From Sphingomonas dokdonensis (GTDB lineage: Bacteria > Pseudomonadota > Alphaproteobacteria > Sphingomonadales > Sphingomonadaceae), in contig NZ_NBBI01000004.1 of NCBI RefSeq assembly GCF_002197685.1, positions 248,001 through 312,000 of the forward strand: a stretch of DNA of 64,000 bases, read 5' to 3'. The notes beneath the pieces are model-generated. The model had not been told where the DNA came from, ran no database searches, and saw only the letters and a list, made by a program, of their open reading frames with translations. Each line of letters opens with the position of its first letter. Within the stretch, counting starts at the first letter, position 1. Positions 46,854 through 54,967 of the stretch are shown piece after piece. Made by a program: the position numbers and the translations under genes.

Positions 46854-49685
46854 TCAGAAGGTGACGCTCGCGCCCAGCGTGAAGGTCCGGCCCTGCTCGT
46901 AGCGGTTGATGAAGACCTGACGGCCATCGTCGAACGTCTGCCGCTCCTGATAGCGCGTGCCCGTCAGGTTGCGCGCCTCGCCCTTCAGCTCGACCCGTGT
47001 GCCGAGGAAATCGACCGTCTGGCGCGCCACAAAGTCGACGCGGATGCCGGGCTTCTCGATGATGTCGGGCTGGAAGCCGACACCCGACAGCAGCGCGGGG
47101 CCGCGATTGGTCACGCGGTCGCTGGCGTAGTTGAACAGCAGCGTCGCCTGCATGTCGTTGTCGCGATCCTCATAGCCGAGCTGCAGGTTCACCAGATGGT
47201 CCGACTGGCCGGTCAGCGGCGCGCCGTCGCGGAACTGGAGGTTCGCCGGCGCAAAGCCGTCGGCGCATCCGCCCAGCGATACGCCAAGGACGCTCGGCAC
47301 GCACTGCGAGTTCGCCGTGATCTGTGACTGCGTATAGGTGTAGTTGGCGATGATCACCGCACGCTTGCCGGCCATCGCGTCGGCGATGAAGTCGAGCGGA
47401 ATGTACTTCTGCACCTCCACTTCGCCGCCCCACAGCGAGGCGCGCGGCAGATAGGTGAAGCCGGTCTGCAACCGCGCGTCCGGCGTCGGATAGAAGCCGA
47501 CCTGCTCGATCGGATTGTCGATCCGCTTGTAGAAACCGGCAGCGGTGATCCGCTGATCGCGGTCAAAGAACCATTCGTAGCGCGCTTCCAGGTTGTAGAG
47601 CTTGGAGTCGCGCAGGTTCGGGTTGCCGAAGAACAGGCGATCCGATTCGAAATCGCGGAACGCCTGCGGCGCCAGCTCGCGGAACTGCGGCCGTGCGATC
47701 GTCTTTGCCGCCGCGAGGCGCAGCTGCATGTCGGGCGCGAAATTCCACGTCAGCGTCGCCGCCGGCAGGAAGTAATCGTTGTTCAGGCGCGTGGAAACCG
47801 CGCCGATCGGCGTCACCTCCTGCTTGGCAGTCTCATACCGCACGCCGATGATCGCGCGGATGCCGTCGATCGCCTCCGCTTCGGCCTGCACGTAGCCGGC
47901 ATGGATGCGCAGGCTCGCGTCATAAGCGAAGGAGCCGTTCAGGCCCGAGTCGAAGCGCAGTTGGACGGCATTTTCCGCCTGCGTGCCGGTGGTCGCCACC
48001 GGGCAGCCGTTCAGCACGTCGGGCGACAGCAGGTAATCCGGGCGGAACAGGTTGCACGGGAACGGGATCTCGCGGCCCGTGGTGGTCTGGTATGTGAACG
48101 GCAGGCGGATCGAGGTACGATCGTTCTGCGAGTAATAATAACCCGCCGACAGCGTGAACGGCCGGTCGCCGGGCAGCTTGTACGCCACGTCTGCCTGGCC
48201 GGAGTAGAGGTTCTCCTCCAATTCGCTGAACACCACGGTGGCGAAGCGGCCGAAGGCGTTGGTTGCCTGCCACACGCCCGGGCAGCTCAGCGGGGTGCCG
48301 CCGATCGGGCTGGTCACCTGAACGTTGAGGTTGGTGTTGCAGTTGTAAACGAACTGGCGCTCGTAGGGCGAATTGCGCTTCGAATTGGCGTACGCGCCGC
48401 GCACGTCGACCGACAGATCGTCGATCGGCTTGAACTCGCCGACCAGCTGCGTTTCGATCAGTTGCCGCTCGAACCAGTTGGTGTTCTGCTGGAAGATCGG
48501 GTTGCCCGACGAATTGTTGTACACCGTCGCCGCCGACGCGCGGCCCTGCTTCAGCGTGTCGTGGATATACACGTTGGTCCAGCGGATGCGGTTTTCGTCG
48601 AATTCGTAGCCGAAGCCTAGCAGGCCGTTCACCACCGCGCGATTGTCGGTGATCACCGTGTCGAAATCGTTGCGCAGCGTGCCGTCGGCGCTGATCGTGT
48701 CCTGCTGCGTCGTGTCGCGTGTGCGCCACGTATTCGAGATGCCGCCGGTGGCGATCATGCCGATGCGCCCCGCACCCAATTCGCCCACTAGGCCGACGTT
48801 GAGGTCGGCGGACCAGTTCGCCGGAATATCCTGGTTGCGCTGGAGCAGCGTGGTGCGCGCATTGGAAAGCTGCGCCACCTGCGCGGTCGGGATCACGCCC
48901 GTTCCGTTCGGGGCGTCGCGCAGGAAGCCCGGCACCTTCCGCTCGCCCGAGTCATAGCCCAGCCAATCGGTCTTGGAGCCGAAATAGGTGTAGCCGAGCT
49001 TGCCGGTGGTCTGCGTGTCGATCCCGCCCGATCCGCCGATCGTGACGTAATTCTCGTCCGGGATCGCCTTGGTGGTCAGGTTGATCACGCCGCCGCCGAA
49101 TTCACCGGGGTAATTGGCGGAATAGGTCTTCTGCACCAGCGCCGAGCCGACGATGCTGGTCGGAAAGATGTCCAGCGGCACGGTGCGGCGCAGCGGCTCG
49201 GGGCTCGGCAGCGGCGATCCGTTCAGCAGCGCGGAGGAATAGCGATCGCCGAGGCCACGCACGAAGACATAGCCGTTGCCCACAACCGAAAGGCCGGTCA
49301 CGCGGGTCAGCGCGCCGGCGATATCGCCTTCGCCGGTCCGCGCGATGTCGGCGGTCGACAATACGCTGATCACCTGCGCCGTGGAGCGCACGGTGTTGGG
49401 AATGTTGCGCCCCACCACCACGATGTCGCCGCCGGCATTGGCATCGACGCCGGGCGCCGACACCTCGGCCTCCTGCTCCTCGGCCAGCGGCGCCGACTGC
49501 GTCGCGGCACTGGGATCGGCTGCGCTGGGATCGGTCGGCGTCTGCTCGGCAGACGGCGAGATGGTGGCGGTGCTCGGCCCTGCGGTCGGCGCGCCGCCGG
49601 ACGGCGCGACCTGCGCCAGCGCGGCTGGGGTGACGAACGTGGTCGTCACGAGGAGCAGGGAGGCATAAAGGGCGCGCTGGCGCAT
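46854..49685 (-). CDS. TonB-dependent outer-membrane receptor
   Basis: 943 aa. Start MRQRALYASLLLV gives a signal peptide ending AALAQ; longer in-frame starts lack one. A low-complexity Pro/Ala/Ser stretch (residues about 30-75) precedes the plug domain (GDIVVVGRNIPNTVRSTAQ, VTGLSVVGNGYVFVRGLGDRYS, YPGEFGGGVINLTTKAIP). The 22-strand barrel follows, ending in Phe (ASVTF). No STN domain. It lies 94 bp downstream of the beta-helix lipoprotein gene on the same strand and upstream of gspC. The substrate is unknown; the context suggests uptake of a product released by the lipoprotein. Confidence 0.92.
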   Translation of the reverse strand: MRQRALYASLLLVTTTFVTPAALAQVAPSGGAPTAGPSTATISPSAEQTPTDPSAADPSAATQSAPLAEEQEAEVSAPGVDANAGGDIVVVGRNIPNTVRSTAQVISVLSTADIARTGEGDIAGALTRVTGLSVVGNGYVFVRGLGDRYSSALLNGSPLPSPEPLRRTVPLDIFPTSIVGSALVQKTYSANYPGEFGGGVINLTTKAIPDENYVTIGGSGGIDTQTTGKLGYTYFGSKTDWLGYDSGERKVPGFLRDAPNGTGVIPTAQVAQLSNARTTLLQRNQDIPANWSADLNVGLVGELGAGRIGMIATGGISNTWRTRDTTQQDTISADGTLRNDFDTVITDNRAVVNGLLGFGYEFDENRIRWTNVYIHDTLKQGRASAATVYNNSSGNPIFQQNTNWFERQLIETQLVGEFKPIDDLSVDVRGAYANSKRNSPYERQFVYNCNTNLNVQVTSPIGGTPLSCPGVWQATNAFGRFATVVFSELEENLYSGQADVAYKLPGDRPFTLSAGYYYSQNDRTSIRLPFTYQTTTGREIPFPCNLFRPDYLLSPDVLNGCPVATTGTQAENAVQLRFDSGLNGSFAYDASLRIHAGYVQAEAEAIDGIRAIIGVRYETAKQEVTPIGAVSTRLNNDYFLPAATLTWNFAPDMQLRLAAAKTIARPQFRELAPQAFRDFESDRLFFGNPNLRDSKLYNLEARYEWFFDRDQRITAAGFYKRIDNPIEQVGFYPTPDARLQTGFTYLPRASLWGGEVEVQKYIPLDFIADAMAGKRAVIIANYTYTQSQITANSQCVPSVLGVSLGGCADGFAPANLQFRDGAPLTGQSDHLVNLQLGYEDRDNDMQATLLFNYASDRVTNRGPALLSGVGFQPDIIEKPGIRVDFVARQTVDFLGTRVELKGEARNLTGTRYQERQTFDDGRQVFINRYEQGRTFTLGASVTF

Positions 49686-49713
49686 GATCAGGTCTTCCGG
49701 TGAATTGGCAGGG

Positions 49714-49755
49714 AGCGGGCCCGCCATCGCGCGCAAGGCGCGCGGCAGGCCCGCT
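49714..49755 (-). other. Stable hairpin between the lipoprotein and receptor genes
   Basis: Outer stem AGCGGGCC / GGCCCGCT and inner stem GCGCGC / GCGCGC around an AAG loop, lying in the 94-bp gap between the lipoprotein stop and the receptor ATG. It could be an attenuator or an mRNA-processing or stability element setting the lipoprotein:receptor ratio. No U-tract follows immediately. Confidence 0.55.
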
Positions 49756-49779
49756 TTGGTCAGCAACTGCGGCCGAGGA

Positions 49780-51390
49780 TCAGCGACCCTGGCACTGGAA
49801 GTAGACCGAGTTGAAGGTCGGCGGGCCGACGTCCTGCAGGTCCGCATTCGCCGGACGGATCGTGGTGCGCGTGTCACCCGAGCCGGCACCGGCGATCAGG
49901 TTGATGCAGGCCTGGCCCGACGCCGTCTTCACCACGCCGTTCACAAAGGCGAAGTCCGCGCCGCCACGCAGGCGGATCGCTGCCGGTGCCGAGGGAGCGG
50001 TCTGGATGAAGGTGAAGTTGGCGTAACGACCGTAGGTGCGCGGCAGCAGGTCTTCGGCACCGTTCGAGTCGATCTCGGTTGCGAACGAGTCGGCAGTTGC
50101 ACCACCGGCCTTCTGCGCCGCGATGATGAACTGCATGAAGCCGCGCCAGCCGTTGTCGACGTCGAATGCGTCGTCGTCAGAGCCGGTGACCACGAAATAC
50201 TTCAGGTTGGTCGTGCCGCCGAAGATCTCGATGCCGTCGTCCGCCGAATTGTGGCTCTGCACGTGATCGATCGTCGTGCCGCTGCCGGTGCCGCCCAGCG
50301 TCAGGCCCTGCAGCTCGTTGCCTTCGCTGATCGCGATGCCGGTGTAGCGGATCTGCACATATTGCAGGTTGCCCGAGTTATCGGCCTGGTTGGTGCCACC
50401 GTAGAAGCGGCCCGGAACGCCCTCGATCGGCGCCTGGCAGGTCGGGCTGGTGCCAGCCGCATTGTTCGGGCCGGTGCCCGCTGCGCAGACCGCGGTCGGT
50501 GCACGGCCCAGCAGGATCAAACCGCCCCACTGGCCTTGGGTCGAATCCGACACGCCGTTGTTGCTCAGGTTCTGCTGCGAGGTGAAGATGATCGGGGCGG
50601 CGGCGGTGCCGACCGCGTTGATGCGGCTGCCGCGGTTCACCAGGAGCAGGTCGTTCGACGCTTCGCTCGAGTCGGCGGCGAGCACGACGCCCGGCTCGAT
50701 CGTCAGCGTCACGCCCGAGTCGGCGCCGGTCGAGCCGACATCGACACCCACTTCGGTCTGGCCGCGGAAGCGGTAGAACACGCCGGCGATCTTCGGCAGC
50801 GTCAGGCTGGCGCCGATCACCGCCGGCAGGCGGCAGGCGCGGAAGGTGGCAACGATGCCGTCGTCGGTCGTGCCGGTCGGGCAAGCCGCGCTCGAGCCGC
50901 CCGAACCGACGTTCGGCACGGCGGTGCAGGCCGCGGTCGTGCCGCCGAAGTTCGCCGACGAGGAGTTGCAGGTCCAATCCTGGAACGACGTGTCATTGGG
51001 GCCGTTCACCGCGCCGACGAAGTTGGTCGAGGTGAAGAAGCTGCCCAGCGTCGCCGGGTTGCTCGGCGTGGTGAGCGGCGTGTTGCTCACCGGATAGATG
51101 CCGTTCAGGCCGCCGGCGCCGCTGACATTGTTGTTAGTGCCGGCGTTGACGAGGGCGAACTGCTCCTCCTGCGTGATGGTTACGCCGCTCTGGTTCGTGG
51201 CAACGGCGAACTGCGCTGCGGTGATCGGCGAAGGCGTCGGGGTGGTCGGCGTTGGCGAGGGCGCAGGAGCCGGGTTCACGATCACGTCGATGGCGCCGGC
51301 ACCCGGCGATGCGACATCGTCCGCCCCGCAGGCGGCGAGCAGAAGGCAGGCGGTGCCAGCAAGAAAATGGTGGCGGCTGAAGCTGAGCAT
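49780..51390 (-). CDS. Cysteine-rich beta-helix surface lipoprotein, candidate T2SS substrate
   Basis: 536 aa. Start MLSFSRHHFLAG with GGGAG 8 bases upstream; lipobox LLLAACGAD, lipid Cys about residue 21. A Pro/Thr-rich spacer (PAPAPSPTPTTPTPSP) follows. The body is repetitive and glycine/asparagine rich, with beta-helix-like turns and conserved blocks AAPIIFTSQQN, GQWGGLILLGRAP, LQYVQIRYTGIAI, IDHVQSHNSADDGIEIFGG and DDDAFDVDNGWRGF. Eight further Cys suggest disulphides formed in the periplasm, as for T2SS cargo. Its function is unknown to me; relatives sit beside TonB receptors. Preceded by a PhoB-box-like array. Confidence 0.75.
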   Translation of the reverse strand: MLSFSRHHFLAGTACLLLAACGADDVASPGAGAIDVIVNPAPAPSPTPTTPTPSPITAAQFAVATNQSGVTITQEEQFALVNAGTNNNVSGAGGLNGIYPVSNTPLTTPSNPATLGSFFTSTNFVGAVNGPNDTSFQDWTCNSSSANFGGTTAACTAVPNVGSGGSSAACPTGTTDDGIVATFRACRLPAVIGASLTLPKIAGVFYRFRGQTEVGVDVGSTGADSGVTLTIEPGVVLAADSSEASNDLLLVNRGSRINAVGTAAAPIIFTSQQNLSNNGVSDSTQGQWGGLILLGRAPTAVCAAGTGPNNAAGTSPTCQAPIEGVPGRFYGGTNQADNSGNLQYVQIRYTGIAISEGNELQGLTLGGTGSGTTIDHVQSHNSADDGIEIFGGTTNLKYFVVTGSDDDAFDVDNGWRGFMQFIIAAQKAGGATADSFATEIDSNGAEDLLPRTYGRYANFTFIQTAPSAPAAIRLRGGADFAFVNGVVKTASGQACINLIAGAGSGDTRTTIRPANADLQDVGPPTFNSVYFQCQGR

Positions 51391-51486
51391 TTCTGACTCC
51401 CGTTGAGCTGATCGGTCCGTCCCCTGGACCGCGGGAGAGTCAGGCCACATGCCCGTCCCCCTTGCTCGCGGCGCTAGGCGCGGGAC

Positions 51487-51548
51487 GTGACAGCCAAATG
51501 GAGGTTCAGAGACTCGGGCATGACGGCAATGTTGCGAAGCCGTGACAG
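51487..51548 (-). promoter_or_regulatory. PhoB-box-like array in 11-bp register upstream of the lipoprotein operon
   Basis: Three strong 7-mers: CTGTCAC (51542-51548), CCGTCAT (51520-51526), CTGTCAC (51487-51493), starting 22 and 33 bp apart, exact multiples of 11. The in-register 7-mer CCTCCAT (51498-51504) pairs with the last to give an 18-bp box. Ten bases after the last CTGTCAC is TAGCGC (51471-51476), a possible -10, about 80 bp before the ATG. Confidence 0.5.
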
Positions 51549-51562
51549 CCTTGGCCCAATCG

Positions 51563-52729
51563 TTATTCGTCGATCCCGAAGTTCAGCGTGCGCGACACCA
51601 CCGGGTCCGCCACGCCGACCAGCAGATAGGCGACGAACTGCTTGGCGCGCTGCCACAGCCCCGTCGCCGCCATGTAGCGCGCCATGGTGATTTCTTCCGA
51701 TTGCTCGATCTCGCCATCGATATAATCGCGCACGTGCCGGGCAAACGCGGCATCGTCGATCCGCAGCATCAGCTCCAGATTGATGAACAGGCTGCGCATG
51801 TCGAAATTGGCGCTGCCGATGTGCACCGCATGGTCCACCGCATATAATTTGGTGTGCAGCTTGGTGGGCAGATATTCGAACACGCGGATGCCGCGCTTTA
51901 ACAGCCCGCGATAGGTGAAGCGCGCCGCCGCGATGGTGGCGTTATTGTCCGATTTGCGCGCGGTCATCACGCGCACCGTGCGGCCCTGCCGCCCCGCCCG
52001 GTCGATTTGCCGCAACATGCTGGGGCTCGGCGTGAAATACGCCGCGATGATGTCGATCCGTTCCGCGCGCCGCATGTCGGTGCGCACCGCCCGCGCCCAC
52101 GGCGACAGGCGCCGCGTCGGCCCGCCGATCAGCCAGCGCACCTCCCCTTCCCGCTCGCTCCACTGCGACAGCGCGCGATTGAGATGGCGCAGCTTGCCCT
52201 TCGGCTGTTGCACCCAATCGTGCAGCGCATCGAAATAGCCGGCGATCCGCCCCGCCGCCGGTCCCTCGACCAGCAGCCCCAGATCGCGCCACGCCTGGTC
52301 GCCGACGGTGCCGAAATAATCGTCCTCGATGTTGAAGCCGCCAACGATGATGCGCGGGCTGCCGTCCTCGGCATCGGCCAGCGCCAGCTTCTGGTGGTTG
52401 CGCAGCAGATAGCGTCGCCCCAGCCGCGGCACGAAGCGACAGACCGATATGCCGGCGGCCTCCAGTGGATCGAAAAAGCGCCGATCCGCCGCATCGTCGC
52501 TGCCGAAGCCGTCGACGATCAGCGACACGTCGACGCCGCGCCCGGCAGCCGCGATCAGGGCTTCGTTGACCCGTTTTCCCGAATGGTCGTCGGCATAGAT
52601 ATAATACAAGATGCGCAGCGTGCGCTTCGCACCCCCGATCAGGTCGACCAGGGCATCCAGTCGCTCCGGCCCCCTGGTCAGCAGGGTCAGCCGGTTGCCG
52701 GCAACGTCGAAAGGGCGCGCGCTGTTCAT
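51563..52729 (-). CDS. Phospholipase D-family protein (cardiolipin synthase-like)
   Basis: 388 aa with two complete HKD motifs, NHQKLALAD followed by GGFNIEDDY, and HTKLYAVDHAVHIGSANFD, so it should be catalytically competent. Cardiolipin synthases usually have N-terminal transmembrane helices; none are present here, so it is closer to ClsB/C-like or other PLD enzymes. It would transfer phosphatidyl groups at the membrane. Divergent from rpoZ with 122 bp between; no clear Shine-Dalgarno. Confidence 0.88.
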   Translation of the reverse strand: MNSARPFDVAGNRLTLLTRGPERLDALVDLIGGAKRTLRILYYIYADDHSGKRVNEALIAAAGRGVDVSLIVDGFGSDDAADRRFFDPLEAAGISVCRFVPRLGRRYLLRNHQKLALADAEDGSPRIIVGGFNIEDDYFGTVGDQAWRDLGLLVEGPAAGRIAGYFDALHDWVQQPKGKLRHLNRALSQWSEREGEVRWLIGGPTRRLSPWARAVRTDMRRAERIDIIAAYFTPSPSMLRQIDRAGRQGRTVRVMTARKSDNNATIAAARFTYRGLLKRGIRVFEYLPTKLHTKLYAVDHAVHIGSANFDMRSLFINLELMLRIDDAAFARHVRDYIDGEIEQSEEITMARYMAATGLWQRAKQFVAYLLVGVADPVVSRTLNFGIDE

Positions 52730-52851
52730 TACGCGACGATGTGAACCGAGCGGCGCAGCACCGCAAGGACCCGGCTTTCCTTGACTTGGCCGCGCCCTGC
52801 GCCTAGATCGCCTGCCCTTATCCAGCAGTAGTTTTAGCGAAGGAAGCGTCT

Positions 52852-53196
52852 ATGGCGCGCGTCACGGTCGAGGATTGCGTCGACAAGATCCCCAACCGGT
52901 TCGATCTGGTTTTGCTCGCCGCTCAGCGCGCGCGGCAGGTGTCAGGTGGCGCCGAACTGACGATCGACCGCGATCGGGACAAGAACCCGGTCGTCGCGCT
53001 TCGCGAGATTGCGGAGCAGACGATCAAGCCCAAGGATCTGAAGGAAGCCGTGGTGCAGAGCCTGCAGCGCGTGCAGATCGACGACGAGGAAGAGGCAGAC
53101 GCCGTCGGCTCGCTCGCGGCATCGGCAGAGGCGCTGCGCCTCACCGCCGCCGCCCCGCCGCGCAACCAGAACCTCGGCGCCGACTACGACGGCTGA
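52852..53196 (+). CDS. rpoZ: RNA polymerase omega subunit
   Basis: 114 aa. [29 protein letters not shown] is the omega signature, then [14 protein letters not shown]. The C-terminal acidic region ([10 protein letters not shown]) and AQ-poor tail are normal for alphaproteobacteria. A GAAGGAAG Shine-Dalgarno lies 6 bases before the ATG. Followed by a very strong terminator. Confidence 0.97.
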   Translation: MARVTVEDCVDKIPNRFDLVLLAAQRARQVSGGAELTIDRDRDKNPVVALREIAEQTIKPKDLKEAVVQSLQRVQIDDEEEADAVGSLAASAEALRLTAAAPPRNQNLGADYDG

Positions 53197-53214
53197 GCGG
53201 ACGCGTCAGCGACA

Positions 53215-53252
53215 CGAAAAGGGCCGCAGCGGCAACGCTGCGGCCCTTTTCG
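53215..53252 (+). terminator. Rho-independent terminator of rpoZ
   Basis: A perfect 17-bp stem (cgaaaagggccgcagcg and its complement) with a GCAA tetraloop 18 bases after the stop; the T-run is inside and after the stem (CTTTTCGTTTG). It is symmetric enough to act in both directions. Confidence 0.95.
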
Positions 53253-53514
53253 TTTGTGAATGTGATTCAGCCGACCCGATCCGCCGTCACCGGCAAAGGG
53301 CGGCCCCGAGACGCGGAACAACGCTGGCGCACCCGTCGGCCGGAATTGGCGCTTGCATAGCTCGTCTCCGACGTCGGCCGGCACCGCCGCCTAAAGTGGC
53401 TCCAACGGTTCAATGCCGACCTGAACGTCCGGTTTTGGGAGGAAAGCGGACGTTGCTTACGATGTCTCGTAAGCGCCATACAACGGCATGATCCCAACAC
53501 CATGCTGCACGCGA

Positions 53515-53694
53515 ATGGCTGACGACTTAAACCGAAGCTGTGCCGTCCACAGCGATCGGTTAGATTGCCCGGATAGCTTCGTGACGGAAATGAACGGTGG
53601 CTATGGCCTTATGGTTCATGACGGCGGTTGCAGCGCAATCGAGATCGGCTTTTGTCCTTGGTGTGGCGCAAGCCTGCCGCCGATGGTCCGCTGA
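53515..53694 (+). CDS. Small cysteine-rich protein, DUF6980-like
   Basis: 59 aa from MADDLNRSCAVH. Conserved-looking pattern RLDCPD, YGLMVHDGG and C-terminal IGFCPWCGASLPP with a CxxC, resembling a small zinc-binding family (DUF6980 by my recollection). Cytoplasmic, unknown function. It lies in a 1-kb patch of accessory or decayed sequence after rpoZ with no operon partners and no clear Shine-Dalgarno. Confidence 0.65.
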   Translation: MADDLNRSCAVHSDRLDCPDSFVTEMNGGYGLMVHDGGCSAIEIGFCPWCGASLPPMVR

Positions 53695-53740
53695 TGGGAG
53701 GTTTGCGGCCTTTCGCCCGAGCGGTAGCATGCGACCATAA

Positions 53741-54198
53741 ATGACGATCCGACAGCGGCGGTGCTGCATCTTCTCGTTGACGTGCAAGGCGTGCCAGCCC
53801 GCAAGGCGACGCTAGACGCCCGCATTGTGCATGACCTTGGCGTCGACGGCGACGACGCAGCCGAACTATTCGACGAGCTTCACAAGCGGTTCGGCACCGA
53901 CTTTGGTCCGGTTGAATGTCAGTAGCGTGAGTTTTTCAGCACGGAGGGTGCAAGCCCACGCGCTACGCTGTTCGGTATTGTCGCGACGATCGTATTCGGT
54001 GCGATCGCCGGGGTCATATCGGTGTTTTTGCAATGGCCGAAGCTGGCAGCAGTTCCGCTGGCTCTTATTCTCTTGGTGGCTTGCTCATGGCTGCTAGCCC
54101 GTTGGTTCGGTAGAGAGTTGCGGCCGCTTACCGTTAGAGGATTAGCCCAGATCGTTGAGGCGGGCCGTTGGCCCGATGATCCTAGCAATGTCCGCTAA
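53741..54198 (+). pseudogene. Decayed DUF1493-like (acyl-carrier-like plus membrane tail) gene
   Basis: The frame from 53743 reads DDPTAAVLHLLVDVQGV, then VHDLGVDGDDAAELFDELHKRFGTDF, an acyl-carrier-like DUF1493 core, then hits TAG at 53923 and continues in the same frame REFFSTEGASPRATLF, two hydrophobic segments (VATIVFGAIAGVISVFL and VPLALILLVACSWLLA) and a C-terminus PLTVRGLAQIVEAGRWPDDP, stopping at 54198. The only suitable ATG (53741) is one base out of frame. The lesions are therefore a 1-base deletion near the start and a probable Trp-to-amber change. Family call by pattern only. Confidence 0.65.
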
Positions 54199-54276
54199 TG
54201 GGGCGGAACCGGACATCCAAATCTGCTCGCGTGGCCTAGAGTTCTAGGTGACATCCTACCCGCCCAATGCCGCAGA

Positions 54277-54957
54277 TCAGTCGTCGATCCCGCCCTGCGC
54301 ACGCCCCTTGAAACCCTGCGCCACCACGAACCATTCCACCGATCCCTTGCGGCTCGACGGCGGCTTGGCATGTTTTACCGTAGCGAAGTTGCGCTTCAGC
54401 AGCGCCACCAGCGTCGAATCGGCGCCGCCGGCAAACACCTTGGCGACGAAGGTGCCGCCCGGCCGCAGCACGGAAATCGCGAAATCGCTCGCCGCTTCGA
54501 CCAGCGCCATGGTGCGCAGCGCGTCCGTCTGCGGATGCCCCACCGTGTTTGCCGCCATGTCGGACAGCACGACGTCGGGTGCGCCGCCTAGCTCCTCGAT
54601 CAGCCGCTCGGGCGCTTCGTCCGCCATGAAGTCCATCTGCAGGATCGTCACGCCGTCCAGCGGATCGACCGGCAACAGGTCGATGCCCACCACCGCGCTG
54701 CCCGGCAGCTTGCGGCGCACTACCTGGCTCCACCCGCCCGGCGCCATGCCCAGATCGACGATCCGCTTGGCGCCGCGCAGGAACTCGAACCGTTCGTCCA
54801 GCTCGATCAGCTTGTACGCCGCGCGGCTGCGATAGCCTTCGGCCTTCGCGCGCTTGACGTACGGATCGTTCAGCTGCCGCTCCAGCCAGCGCGTCGATTG
54901 CGCCGTACGGCCTCGCGCGGTCTTCACCCGCGTGCGCAGGCCACCCCCGCCCCTCAT
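54277..54957 (-). CDS. rlmE: 23S rRNA (uridine-2552 2'-O)-methyltransferase
   Basis: 226 aa FtsJ/RrmJ-family enzyme. [18 protein letters not shown] holds the first catalytic Lys; SAM motif [30 protein letters not shown] with the catalytic Asp; [12 protein letters not shown] with the second Lys; and [15 protein letters not shown] with the Glu (K-D-K-E tetrad complete). It lies 10 bp after ppx/gppA on the same strand. Confidence 0.95.
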   Translation of the reverse strand: MRGGGGLRTRVKTARGRTAQSTRWLERQLNDPYVKRAKAEGYRSRAAYKLIELDERFEFLRGAKRIVDLGMAPGGWSQVVRRKLPGSAVVGIDLLPVDPLDGVTILQMDFMADEAPERLIEELGGAPDVVLSDMAANTVGHPQTDALRTMALVEAASDFAISVLRPGGTFVAKVFAGGADSTLVALLKRNFATVKHAKPPSSRKGSVEWFVVAQGFKGRAQGGIDD

Positions 54958-54967
54958 GCTGCGTTCC

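Noticed and set aside
53923..53925. In-frame TAG as a recoding (readthrough or pyrrolysine) site
   Set aside because: The same gene also lacks an in-frame start and has a frameshift, so pseudogenisation is simpler.
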